From Akkermansia muciniphila (GTDB lineage Bacteria; Verrucomicrobiota; Verrucomicrobiia; Verrucomicrobiales; V1-33): a stretch of DNA of 43,704 nucleotides. Shown piece by piece: positions 18,901 to 25,678 of this stretch (its first letter is position 1; every line of letters starts with the position of its first letter). Below the pieces are notes generated by a model. That model made no database searches and was not told the DNA's origin. It was given only the letters and a program-made list of their open reading frames with translations. The stretch covers positions 1 to 43,704 of the forward strand of contig CALQSQ010000045.1 of assembly GCA_943333275.1 (NCBI GenBank), read 5' to 3'. The position numbers and the translations under genes are program-made.

Positions 18901-21900
18901 TGAATTTAGTATCGAACACGCTCGCAGGGTCAAAATTTTCCACATAGACCGCACCGCCTCCATAGCCGGCGGTTGAGTTTTGGCGATTTCCAGAAAACGT
19001 GGTATTGGTGAAGGAGCAAGGTTGGCTGGTATACAGCGACACCCCGCCACCTCCAAGACCGGAGGCTGCAATCAGGCTGTTTCCTCGCAGCAGACAGCGC
19101 TCCAGGGTCACCGATCCCTCAACAACGTCCAAAGCCCCGCCCCATTGCGCTGCCTTGCAGTCTGTGATCGCGCAACTGATCAATTTCAAGCTGCCTGGTG
19201 GACGGTTCGGATCGGAAGGATCAATGGGAGCATCCGGGTCCGAGCCAATGAAACATGCACCACCCGTCTCTGCATATCCCCGCGTGAGGGTCACTCCCTC
19301 CATCGTCAAGCCGGCAAAGATGCGGAACAATTCGGTATCATTTTCATCCGTCTGTCCATTGCTGTTGGCATCACCGGAAATGACGAGTTGATCCGCTCCG
19401 GGCCCCTTGATCGAAAGGTGTTTGGAAATTCGAAGCGGACCGTGTGTTGCATCATTTTTGAGGCGGATCAGGGCGGGATATAGTGGCAGGGCAAAGGCGA
19501 TCACATCATTGCTTCCGGCTTGATGGACGGCGTGGCGCAGCGTCCCTGTAAGAGAGCCGTCATCGACGGTGGAGGTGACAAGCCAGGTTCTGGATCGGTT
19601 CTCCAAAACGATGGGCAGCACCTTGGTGGAGGTATTGGATATGGAATCAGTCACAACAATCGTAAAATTCGTTTTGCCGGGCGATCCTGCAGGAAATTGA
19701 TAAGTTGAACTGGGATTGAAAACCAGCCCCTGCAATTTGCTGGTCGCGTTGCCTGGACTGGCATTGATCAATTGATAACGGTGAGAATTGGGCGGCGATT
19801 CCACAAATCCGTTCAATGTTCCAAGGGTACCCTTTCCTGCGTCGTCCAACGAGACTGTCACGCTGACATTGCCGTCATCCTCAATGGATACATCTCCAAA
19901 AGGCATTGAATTCGGTGGAACCGCTATGGGTTGGGGGTCCGACAATTCGGGGAAAATGGCTGAACCGCGCCACTTTACAAGTGGCGCGCCATTGACGGAG
20001 GTGACCGCAATGTTTGTTTGACTGTTGGTCACGCCCAGCGAGGGAACCCCATTGTCCTGAACCGCCACGCTCACAGTCACCGATTCCGTTTCACCTTCGG
20101 GAACGCGATTTGGTGTGGGGGCAAATCTCAAGGCTCGCAACCAATCAGTCACCTCCGTAGCTGATCCTGTTTTGCTCGTAAATGGTCCAGTCTCCGAGTT
20201 CGTTCCCACAAGGTAAAACAGACCCTTGGCCGGATCATCCAATGACAAGGTAATTGTCAACGGTTGAGACGGATCGGGGTCAGTAATGCGGATACTTGCA
20301 AATGGGAAGAGAGCAGGAGCAGCAGGATCGTCTGTGGTTCGCAACAACTCCACAGAAACAGCGGAGATTTCCGGAGGATCGTTGAGAAATTGAATTACCA
20401 GGTTGGCATCCGCCGAGACTGGAGTTCCCAACACACTTGAGCTTCCAACTCCCAGAGGAGGATGTCGATCAGTGACCACGTAATGAAATGTCGCCGTCTG
20501 ATTCGCTCCGGACAAGGGATTCGCGCGGAAGCTTACCTGGCCGCTAATCATATTTTGGACAACAGTCTGCCCGCCATCGATCGCCGTTACCGGCAGCGTT
20601 AATGTTCCCAAGGGTGATGGGGCGGTGGTTTCCGATAGGACCACCGTAAAGGTTTCCCCGATATCCGGGTCATAAACGAACAGCCGGAATGGACTGACGG
20701 TAACGTTGTCCTGAATCGGGTTTGGTGCAAAAGTTGCCGTCAATTGAGGCGCGTCGTTGATCGATTCCACGAGGACAGGATTGGCAGGACCATTGCTTTG
20801 TTTCCAACTCTTGGAAGCATCGCCGCTGGAAGCAAGCGAATCCGCCACGGTCACGGTCACATCAATCGGGGTTTTGACCCCCACCGGATCCAGATTCTGG
20901 ATGGGAGAAAACCGGAGTTGATGCAAGGCCGTGGTAGCATCCTCGGGCTTGGCCGGTCCGAATTTCACCACATTTACGGACTCCTGAGTCCAACCATTTT
21001 CGATGAGAAACTGCCCCCGGCTTGTTCCATCCAACTCGACTCTCACCGTCACCCGCTCATTTTGAGGACCAAATCCGTAGTAGGTGTAATCAGGATCCGT
21101 AACGGTGAGATTTTGTAGGAGGGTGGTGGGAGTTGAATCGGGAATCGCTGTCCCGGATGTCAGACCAAGCGCATCTCCAGTGATAACCGGCACATCATTG
21201 TTATTTTCATTCACGTCCATCGAGACTTGAATGGCCGCCGAGGAGAGGATCCTTCCATCAGAAGCCTTCACCGTAAAGGCCGGAAGAGTTCCGTTCAAAT
21301 TCTGGGGCGGTGTCCAGGTCCACGTTTCACCGGAACTGAGGATATCTCCAACCGCTACGTTCATGGATCCCTGGGAAATGGCTTCCAGTTTAAAATTCAC
21401 CGTGTCAGCAGTATCCGGGTCATCCTCATTGGCGGCGTTACGAAGCTCATTGTAATTGATACTCCGTGTCGTGTCCTCTGCTGCAGTTAGATTACCAATA
21501 CTCGTAAGGGTGGGCCTGCGGTTGATGGTCAACGTGAAATTCTGCGAGCTGGGTCCATTGGTATCGGTCGCGGTTACGGTGATGACCGTGGAAATCACGG
21601 CGTTGGCGCTGACAGGATTGCCGACGTTTACGATCACTTTGCCATTTATTCCTACCAGAGCAGTGGAAAGGCTGGAATTCGGAAGAAATGCGGCGACGGA
21701 GGAAGTCGCTCCGAGCGTTACGGCTCCGGTGGTTCCGGTCACGGTGAAAGCATATTCCGGATTGCTCCCCACATCGGCTGTCTGATTGGAAATGACGCTG
21801 ATTACGGGATTGGCCGGGGCCAGACTCGGAAGCAGGCTGGCACATAACACGGCCAGCGGCAGTAGTTGATGGCGAGCACCCGCAAGCATGCGGCGGGACT

Positions 21901-21928
21901 TCTTAGAGGGAGGTAGTGACTGAATCAT
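9935..21928 (-). CDS. Giant secreted cadherin/tandem-95/FG-GAP mosaic protein
   Basis: A 3997-residue secreted protein from the ATG at 21928; an upstream GTG at 21961 is less likely. In order: signal peptide (to about 39); cadherin/Ig-like domains (about 40-775); a right-handed beta-helix of the choice-of-anchor-Q kind with GGGAVYV-type turns (about 780-1160); a lamin-tail-like domain starting IVLNEIYPDE (about 1163-1345); about twelve tandem-95/VCBS-type repeats with LANDxL motifs (about 1350-3030), interrupted by three FCCH-like modules and one helical insertion; further cadherin-like repeats; seven FG-GAP repeats (about 3328-3750); one dystroglycan-type cadherin domain; and a C-terminal module shared with the RTX/Calx-beta gene upstream. 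Such architecture suits a calcium-dependent adhesin or surface-layer fibre. It is the last gene of the probable six-gene operon. The individual domain families are clear but the function is not. Confidence 0.9.
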   Translation of the reverse strand: MIQSLPPSKKSRRMLAGARHQLLPLAVLCASLLPSLAPANPVISVISNQTADVGSNPEYAFTVTGTTGAVTLGATSSVAAFLPNSSLSTALVGINGKVIVNVGNPVSANAVISTVITVTATDTNGPSSQNFTLTINRRPTLTSIGNLTAAEDTTRSINYNELRNAANEDDPDTADTVNFKLEAISQGSMNVAVGDILSSGETWTWTPPQNLNGTLPAFTVKASDGRILSSAAIQVSMDVNENNNDVPVITGDALGLTSGTAIPDSTPTTLLQNLTVTDPDYTYYGFGPQNERVTVRVELDGTSRGQFLIENGWTQESVNVVKFGPAKPEDATTALHQLRFSPIQNLDPVGVKTPIDVTVTVADSLASSGDASKSWKQSNGPANPVLVESINDAPQLTATFAPNPIQDNVTVSPFRLFVYDPDIGETFTVVLSETTAPSPLGTLTLPVTAIDGGQTVVQNMISGQVSFRANPLSGANQTATFHYVVTDRHPPLGVGSSSVLGTPVSADANLVIQFLNDPPEISAVSVELLRTTDDPAAPALFPFASIRITDPDPSQPLTITLSLDDPAKGLFYLVGTNSETGPFTSKTGSATEVTDWLRALRFAPTPNRVPEGETESVTVSVAVQDNGVPSLGVTNSQTNIAVTSVNGAPLVKWRGSAIFPELSDPQPIAVPPNSMPFGDVSIEDDGNVSVTVSLDDAGKGTLGTLNGFVESPPNSHRYQLINASPGNATSKLQGLVFNPSSTYQFPAGSPGKTNFTIVVTDSISNTSTKVLPIVLENRSRTWLVTSTVDDGSLTGTLRHAVHQAGSNDVIAFALPLYPALIRLKNDATHGPLRISKHLSIKGPGADQLVISGDANSNGQTDENDTELFRIFAGLTMEGVTLTRGYAETGGACFIGSDPDAPIDPSDPNRPPGSLKLISCAITDCKAAQWGGALDVVEGSVTLERCLLRGNSLIAASGLGGGGVSLYTSQPCSFTNTTFSGNRQNSTAGYGGGAVYVENFDPASVFDTKFRFCTFAENVDASQKGSCIHSNVFNSRVVLESSIFADSVVGLTTSRNLFVSGGGAILSNGCNVSTDTTSTYLIQGGIPQLTKLLNQTTDKPGTDPLLQSLTVSVGPTATYALGLGSSARNICPGVSLTGLPASDQRGVLREDSPDAGAVEEATTKQIVLNEIYPDETLPLPGNSFLEFFVPRNSTAFGLLNYEIWVDGTRRHVFSSDTIQPGFGIIVTDDAAAIDSNGTVERSPSVIPLALKTYGRIELRTPVGQVYLSVSYGNVFVNPLAPSGNLSFQPLNSLSLVPQFGGSAYIPSSLAIGPPTQGVEITYLENSPPITGPHGPISPGKDNANTPFGQPNSNPLAVTDDYLINEDNWSLLAVLNNDLDADGLDQLFVIDVGTVAGSGGNDASILSQLGASLQVEPAGLPMRGTGITYDPRTALNHLSAGAHAFDTFFYTIVDIGTGPINGYTADGVNTKIVSPAHRLANLQSIIISGSQNSNYNGTYNVTTVDLDSFTIPVIFSGDPGAGLRGSWKTAGTRTPTLASEKAVTITILGANDAPTANPNAVATNEDTVLRIFGDQDLTLSGVALDTDASYPLPRSISPVALLPNDTDPDDDDNQAFNGTYKHLKVVGVTQAYPVANYTGVTGASPVTVTSVNHGLTSGMTVLISGYGGHPSYNGYQTATVIDANTFTIPVSFVDNAATKGLWGILNNDTRLATTSFRGAEVKLEIRANRAQTNVVYNPRVSTYLNGLAKDEVDATDSFYYAVEDSHAAVSLAKISVTVTGINDSPVPGNDPPSLVNLQDLPGFTDPGTVLGSGQVQYQLPAAAGNGKKDVTFTYNGATVVLSDLCATNEDSALMIPSSLLLSNDFDVDKTHLAFADILHVQLLAGQLISREGATLSLSVDGSTLTYDPRTAARIQSLAREESIVDTFNITIFDGTIGIPSLVAVVVTGVNDTPVAAPETVTIPEDQLLTLGAPGVLLNDTDIDQNTRLPDNKKMLLPVSNQGTTVFGTDLDAFIAPASGNIASFASIVGTPGSTRVISPAHGLKSGEEVVIGGAGYVPFNGQFPIFNADADSFSIPVAFNSNGAAQAAGSWLSIRSTLTYDPRGSVFSFVGPSPSHTPAFTLDGLAQGQTYTDSYTYTMMDGSMIFANDDLYRIEVDRGSIELKVLTNDINLNSVGGALKIVSVGTPNHGGAVAQNGTTSLIYTPQIAFVGDEVFTYTVEDELGNRDSALVTARVTIMQLNGNLQANADSFTAAVGQSPLLEVLANDDLIPATGAVLSISNVSATNHGGTAVKEGNRIRYTPGGPGAPYTETFTYELSAGGSARATAQVTVRVVDRTNTLPLRDDSFSVPSGTINNVLNVLANDNVLPGTGDALTIINHSAPAIGTVTIAVDGSALFYSPPVGFVGKVNFNYTAQDGLGGTNTAQVSVDVGYLTTNPDFYTVLFDDPAKITDDGSTNLMVLENDGVLQGPSATLRVISVSPTNPALGVMSVLPAGAGLSFNPAVSQSGQQIFAYVIEDTASGHQANGTVTVVIAQQGLRANADYFTVQTESTGNEMLVLANDVLFKPGGGTMSIIGIGTGPDAPDHGGTVTISPAGDRLIYAPASGFDGVESFTYIVTDGLATDTARVVVRSSTGELAAGADFYTVFRGSSSNLFTALGNDLVIPDGGQVLTITATTNDPGNGTNPVNRGQLVIGEDLRSLHYTPNPLNTTYPYNETFTYEISDGTARRDQALVTIQVLDRIGARDIDTNDDFFTVKSGSAEVSLNVLANDNIRPATAAGWTITSVTTPTSNVCSPFLAADLLDVPGFVQKLVDHSDPVSLFVWSGFAPSTKTLLANVSAAAALKQIALVQELNAAAAGPSIYNAPRFAGITLRPQTSDLLAANPTGEQLIVLNRLLLEDAYPLELRQSPGGGVAALSGDLILYTPLPGFTGTERFTYTVSDGLGGSGSGEIIVRVGDVSVSDDQFAVLSDSTNNDLDVMANDGILRDEFPALPVPSAADFTLASNRAILVSPPSAGTAWVTGGKVRFTPTFGFFGLATLTYWAADDSGCYFPGLVTVDVEKRGSDRSAALLTVVVTGVNDPPVMLGAMVSPMTDKQVTHPFAGVTIRDVDDQLNEIITVRISFPAANGILDGPFNLVSPGLYEFIGNGGQATEAIRALVYRPVENRITAELTEPTVFSVSLRDPFVIVPVIDANTTLNVTAVNDAPIITGTVAGQRVYEQSSIEPFGGVNITDVDNLLVQPLTVTVVIDNAIRGNLTNLGGFVQSPAGTYTKTGTAAQVSDALRGLIFNSTPGNRVTPGNPETSTFTISVNDGFAPPVVDALTSVIVQDPFAKKLLPTTTGNADASQLAAKFGADVDISGDTLVVGSASRDVTFADAGAAYVYERNVGGSGGWGQVMRLAPSDLLAGDLFGDSVAVDGDLMAISAPSQDAGGIFDSGAVYVFNRDALNSQLWNQVIKLRAPVGDRVAGDGFGKAVALKGNTLVVGSPYANKPGADSGAVFVYEKDLGGVDQWGYKERLLPVAGPIDGIQQDNFGITLAMDGNTLAIGAIGANRALTPGNLHFGAVYIFDRPNVAGAYVQTKKVQNFSDPSASEDDWFGCGLDLSGNTLVVGACQVDQGAAIHTGAAFVYERNLPGAGNWGLSKRLSAPPLLEGDLFGRSVGIDGDIILVGAPKQLNGINPVSNSGFVRAFRRELGGAENWGVLDQFQPALPAAIDQFGLSCAIDRFTAAIGAFTDSVNPSNAVQGGAAYVYDFKFNNAPTLIQNIADQVAPENALFTFVIPPATFNDADYADVFTYSAKLDDGSPIPPTSWLQFTAATATFSGTPTPTNYHPLHLIVTATDQSGASVASNVFTISVAVDPSRQLAILIEEWQQDHFPPWVLLNPALESTLWGCNANPDGDPYSNLVEMMMGTNPNVPNPPGLIGVEASPPIITLLYQIDDNFPAEFVHIQWSLDLIQWFGINVGETVRADLGSAKTIAASAFPPTPVGRIFMRVKIAP
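10675..11935 (-). repeat. Seven FG-GAP repeats (one complete beta-propeller)
   Basis: Seven copies of the pattern xFGxxxxxxGxxxxVGxP are spaced about 60 residues apart. Recognisable cores are KFGADVDISGDTLVVGS, LFGDSVAVDGDLMAISA, GFGKAVALKGNTLVVGS, NFGITLAMDGNTLAIGA, WFGCGLDLSGNTLVVGA, LFGRSVGIDGDIILVGA and the more divergent QFGLSCAIDRFTAAIGA. Most blades end in a GAxYVYxR strand. Seven is the number needed to close an integrin-alpha-like propeller. Confidence 0.88.
12990..17880 (-). repeat. About twelve tandem-95 / VCBS-type repeats
   Basis: Within the giant mosaic protein roughly twelve repeats of about 90-140 residues share a start of the form xADxFxVxxGxxxxLxVLANDxLxP and an end of the form FTYTVxDGxGGxxxAxVxVxV. 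The early copies have the NEDT variant (for example VATNEDTVL, CATNEDSAL). Repeats of this kind are extended beta-sandwich domains in bacterial surface proteins. The early copies carry FCCH-like modules at nucleotides 17341-17525, 16820-17010 and 15655-15840. Confidence 0.85.
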
Positions 21929-21973
21929 GAGTGCTAATCGTTGGGTGCGTAATATCTGCACCAGGTTGGGAAA

Positions 21974-23008
21974 TTATTTTGGCTCGGACTTGGAAACGGA
22001 AACGGGAACCCCCGGAATCGTCGGTGGGGATGTGTTCGAATTGGGCGGGACGACGGGCTTGGTTGAGTGGGGGAAATCAAGGGCAGCCAGGGCGGTTGAA
22101 TCGATTTCAGATTTCACCAATTGGGCCGTCTGTTTGATAAAATCCTCCTCGATCTGGCGGCGCTTTTTGGCCATCGAGGACTGACGCAATCCCTGCCGGG
22201 CTTCTTCAAAGGAGGTCGCACCTGCCACTCGGAAATCCGTTTTCATCACCACATAAAGTCCATTACCGGCCTGAATGATCCCGCTGATTTTCCCTTTCTC
22301 GAGAGAGCATCCGACTTCCACCACTTCCTTGGGCCACCGGGCACTTTCACTGCCCACTTCCAGCCAGCCAATATCGCCCCCCCGATAACGGCTGACCTGA
22401 TCTTCTGAATAGTCCACAGCCAGGCTTCCAAAGCCGCCGGCTGCCGGACCACGCCCCCCCCCCGCAGGCTGAGCCTGGGCTTTCTGCAGGGCCTCCTCCA
22501 TCCGTTGCCGAATTTCGGACTGCTTTGTTTCGGACATTGTTGACTTCATCTCCTGAAAGAGAAGTGCCAACCGAACTTTTGCAGGTTGGGCGAATTTTGC
22601 CGGCTCGGATTCGAACTCCAGTCGTAATTCTGCGTCAATTACCTCTACTGCTGCCAGTTCACTCTCCAACTCCTTCTCACGTAGTTTTGTAATCAGCACT
22701 GATTCTATCGCTCGACGTGTTTCAAAATCTGCATCCAGCTTGGCCGATTTCGCACGTTCCACGAGCAACAACCGATCAACCATTTGCTGAAGCAGGTCAG
22801 CCTTCTCAGGAACCGTCTGGTTGCCTGCCGCTCGGCGGGCTGCTTCGTTTTTGATATCCTCGGCGGTGATCACCTGAGTTCCAACCCTGGCGAGCACAGA
22901 CGGACCAACCGCGACACCTGCCTTTTGATCGCAGCTTAAGAGCATCCCAAGACTCATAATGAGACTGGGGATGCCAACCAGGATGGATGTGTTGCAGGAA
23001 TACTTCAT
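21974..23008 (-). CDS. Parvulin-type peptidyl-prolyl isomerase lipoprotein (PrsA/SurA-like)
   Basis: A 344-residue predicted lipoprotein: signal sequence with lipobox LLSC (Cys26), a SurA/PrsA-like N-terminal helical region with the trigger pattern VITAEDIKNEAARRA and LLQQMVDRLLLVERAK, then a parvulin domain (about 140-270) with RYRGGDIGWLEVG and SGIIQAGNGLYVVMKTDFR. Such proteins assist folding or outer-membrane passage of exported proteins. Its ATG overlaps the stop of the RTX/Calx-beta gene by 4 bp (ATGA), so translation is probably coupled. It lies between two giant secreted proteins, which suggests they are its clients (inference). A run of ten G (minus strand) at 22454-22463 encodes GGG between helical region and catalytic core. 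Confidence 0.88.
   Translation of the reverse strand: MKYSCNTSILVGIPSLIMSLGMLLSCDQKAGVAVGPSVLARVGTQVITAEDIKNEAARRAAGNQTVPEKADLLQQMVDRLLLVERAKSAKLDADFETRRAIESVLITKLREKELESELAAVEVIDAELRLEFESEPAKFAQPAKVRLALLFQEMKSTMSETKQSEIRQRMEEALQKAQAQPAGGGRGPAAGGFGSLAVDYSEDQVSRYRGGDIGWLEVGSESARWPKEVVEVGCSLEKGKISGIIQAGNGLYVVMKTDFRVAGATSFEEARQGLRQSSMAKKRRQIEEDFIKQTAQLVKSEIDSTALAALDFPHSTKPVVPPNSNTSPPTIPGVPVSVSKSEPK
22454..22463 (-). repeat. G10 homopolymer inside the isomerase gene
   Basis: Ten consecutive C on the plus strand (G on the coding strand) fall in the parvulin gene at codons for Ala-Gly-Gly-Gly. Any gain or loss of one base would frameshift the isomerase before its catalytic domain. Homopolymers of this length are known slippage sites in phase-variable genes of other bacteria. 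Whether it varies here cannot be seen. Confidence 0.9.
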
Positions 23009-25638
23009 GGCTGGATCCGCAAGAGGCGCACGCGCATAAATTTGGCCTTGGCTTGATTCAGCCCGTCAACCATCTGGTAAACGGCTGTCGTGGGATCACC
23101 TCCAGGCTCCAACAGTGAGATGTCCTGAAGTTCCGTTCCACCGAGATGCCAGTTGCGCATATCGTTGGAGATTTCGACCTGATAGTCGAGATCCAGGGCT
23201 GCGGGTGATTTTTGGAAACGAATGGCGAGGTGCCCGTTGCGGAGTTCAGGCCGCGGCAGCAAAGCGGCAGCTCCCTGGCCGGGATTGACGGCATTGAGTC
23301 CGAAACCGTAGCGCATCAGATTTGAGTAGCCGAAATTTCCAGGATCGGCCTGGGAAAAGGCGGCCAACGTCTGGTTGTTGCCGGCAAAGTAGGTTTGCCT
23401 CCAGTTTCCCAGGTCGGTGGCCTGGGGCACGATGACGACCATGGCGTATCCAGGGGTGCCGACGCGGTAGCTGGCATCGGGCTTGATGGTAAGGATGACG
23501 GATTCCGCGCCCTTCTGCAGGCTGGCGGTCGCCTTGGGGGTGATCTGAATCACAGCGCCGGTTTGGTTCGGGGGCAGGTTGACGTAGTTGTCGATGCGAT
23601 TGTAATCGATGTTGTTGGTCGCGTTGCCGCCGATGGTCAGGCGCACCAGCACGCTGCGGTCAAGCACGCCTGTGCGCTCAATGAGGAAGGCCCCGGGGGA
23701 CTGGCTTGTGACTTCGGCCAGGGCGTTGAGCGGTTGGATGGTCAACTGGGGTTTGAGGTCATCGATGATCACCTGGGCGGTGGCGCTGGTGCCGAGTTCA
23801 TACGCGGACTGGACCAGCAGGCTAATCTGAACGACTTCGTCAAGTTCGGTAAGGGAATCCAAATAGGGCTGGATGTTCAGATTGACGCTCAGCGCGCCGG
23901 CCGGAATCACGATGCTCGATCCCACCTGTGCATAGTCGGTCCCGTTGGTCGCGGATCCGGTGATTTGCAGGGCGACGGTGAGAGGCTCATCAGTGGCCTT
24001 GCTTCTGGTAATGACAAATTGCCCGGAGGTCGGACCATTTTCACTGCCACGAGAGACACTGGCGAGGATCGACACCTGCGGTGGCAACACGGCGCGGCCC
24101 GTCAGCAGGCTGTCGCTTTCGTAGAGCGAACGGAGATTGGTTTGCGTGAGCGGTGAGTTGACGAGGCGGATGACCATGTCGCTGTAGCCGGTGGCGGTGC
24201 CGTCGAAGCGGATGCCCAGCAGTGCATCGGCACCACTCCGAGTGATTCTCACGTAATCGGTCAGCAATTGCGAGGCACCGGTGAGAAGTGCGGCAATGTC
24301 AATTTTATCCCCCTCCGACTGACTGAAATCGAGAATGGAATCATTACCGTCACTTGGACTGGTATAGAGAAAGAGATCGGCTCCGCCTTTTCCGGAGAGT
24401 TGATCCGCCCCCCCACCGCCACTGATGACATCCGAAACCATGCCGCCTGTCAGCGTGTCCTCGCCCGGTCCGCCGATGAGATAGTGCGAGCGCTCCGCAC
24501 CGAAATTTGGCACATAGGTGCTGGCATACAACAACGCCGTCAGGTTGCCGCTGGGCGCGGAAAGAATGTGCGCGCCGGACAGGGAACCGAGGTCAGCCAC
24601 CACGAGGGTGGGACTGCCGGACGAGGCAGCATGCGTATTGAGACGCATCGATTCCGCCGTATTTTGGGCCACCGCATCCGGGACGGGATCGAAGAGCAGC
24701 ACGCGGACCATGCCCTCTGCGGGCGTGTGCAGAGGCGCTTCATCCGCCACGCGGATTCCGAAGGATGCTGGTTCACTGCCAAATTCATGCACATAGACGA
24801 GGCGCCCATTGGCCACATCCTGTTGCGTAAAAGTCGATCCCTCCGCCAGCAGTGCATCCGTGATGGCAGGCCGGTGATTGGCATTGCGCAGCACCAGCGA
24901 TCCCGAAAGCGGTGCGGAGGTCAGCGTGTAGATCAACTGTTGCGGAGTGCTGTCTGTATCCGCCGTTTCAAGCATGACCACCGACGTGCTCTGAGAATAA
25001 GCCACAATTTCCGTCGTTCTAAATTTGGGGATGCGGCTGTCCTGATTCGGATCCAGGCCAGCGAGATATTCGGCCAAATTGTTCCTGCCATCTCCATCGC
25101 GATCAAGCAGGGCATCGGACAGTTGCTTGTCCAAACCATTGGCATCCTCCCACCAGTCCGGCATCCCGTCATGATCCGTGTCCAGCATCGGAATGTTAAT
25201 TTCCAAATCAATGCGGTGGGTCGCAGCCCGCTGTGCCTGATAAACGTCAAAACTCGAACTCGCTGGAGCCATGATTCTGGCTTGCTGGCCATTGTAGGTG
25301 ATCTCAGTAAGCACCTGGGTGCTTGGGGTCGTCCCCAGTGGCACGACCGTTGGAGCGGACACTTGCCCAAGGGATAGGGCCTGGTGGGGAATGGCCATGG
25401 AATAGGAAATCGTCCCGTCATTCATGGGAGCAACGAGTGCGTTCAAGAAGAGTTCAGTGCCATCCGGACCAGTGAGTTTCCATGTCAGGGTACCTTCAGT
25501 GATCAATTGATCAACAGGGCCTGAACGGTTGATGATACGGCCATACACAAGCGATTCCGGCTCAGAGATAAAGGCCTGGGCGGAAACGGCCAGACAGAGT
25601 GTCAGGGCGGTGAGTTTAAGTGGATTCCTTGCTTTCAT
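23005..25638 (-). CDS. Secreted protein with CSPG-like, RTX-like and two Calx-beta segments
   Basis: An 877-residue exported protein from the ATG at 25638, chosen because it starts a clear signal peptide (MKARNPLKLTALTLCLAVSA). In order: a beta-rich N-terminal domain; calcium-loop repeats of the thrombospondin-3/EF type (DTDHDGMPDWWEDANG and DRDGDGRNNLAEYLAG, about 150-195); a cadherin/CSPG-like repeat (about 210-335); an RTX-like glycine/aspartate stretch (GGPGEDTLTGGMVSDVISGG, about 380-440) followed by a LDFSQSEGDKIDI-type type I secretion segment; two Calx-beta domains (about 514-626 and 627-736); and a C-terminal module ending FMRVRLLRIQP, shared with the 3997-residue protein. Calcium binding is strongly suggested. 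Middle gene of the operon; 40 bp after the 3029-residue protein. Confidence 0.87.
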   Translation of the reverse strand: MKARNPLKLTALTLCLAVSAQAFISEPESLVYGRIINRSGPVDQLITEGTLTWKLTGPDGTELFLNALVAPMNDGTISYSMAIPHQALSLGQVSAPTVVPLGTTPSTQVLTEITYNGQQARIMAPASSSFDVYQAQRAATHRIDLEINIPMLDTDHDGMPDWWEDANGLDKQLSDALLDRDGDGRNNLAEYLAGLDPNQDSRIPKFRTTEIVAYSQSTSVVMLETADTDSTPQQLIYTLTSAPLSGSLVLRNANHRPAITDALLAEGSTFTQQDVANGRLVYVHEFGSEPASFGIRVADEAPLHTPAEGMVRVLLFDPVPDAVAQNTAESMRLNTHAASSGSPTLVVADLGSLSGAHILSAPSGNLTALLYASTYVPNFGAERSHYLIGGPGEDTLTGGMVSDVISGGGGADQLSGKGGADLFLYTSPSDGNDSILDFSQSEGDKIDIAALLTGASQLLTDYVRITRSGADALLGIRFDGTATGYSDMVIRLVNSPLTQTNLRSLYESDSLLTGRAVLPPQVSILASVSRGSENGPTSGQFVITRSKATDEPLTVALQITGSATNGTDYAQVGSSIVIPAGALSVNLNIQPYLDSLTELDEVVQISLLVQSAYELGTSATAQVIIDDLKPQLTIQPLNALAEVTSQSPGAFLIERTGVLDRSVLVRLTIGGNATNNIDYNRIDNYVNLPPNQTGAVIQITPKATASLQKGAESVILTIKPDASYRVGTPGYAMVVIVPQATDLGNWRQTYFAGNNQTLAAFSQADPGNFGYSNLMRYGFGLNAVNPGQGAAALLPRPELRNGHLAIRFQKSPAALDLDYQVEISNDMRNWHLGGTELQDISLLEPGGDPTTAVYQMVDGLNQAKAKFMRVRLLRIQP

Positions 25639-25678
25639 GCGGATTGGGATCTTAAAGGTTTTTTGGTCAGCACTGGGA

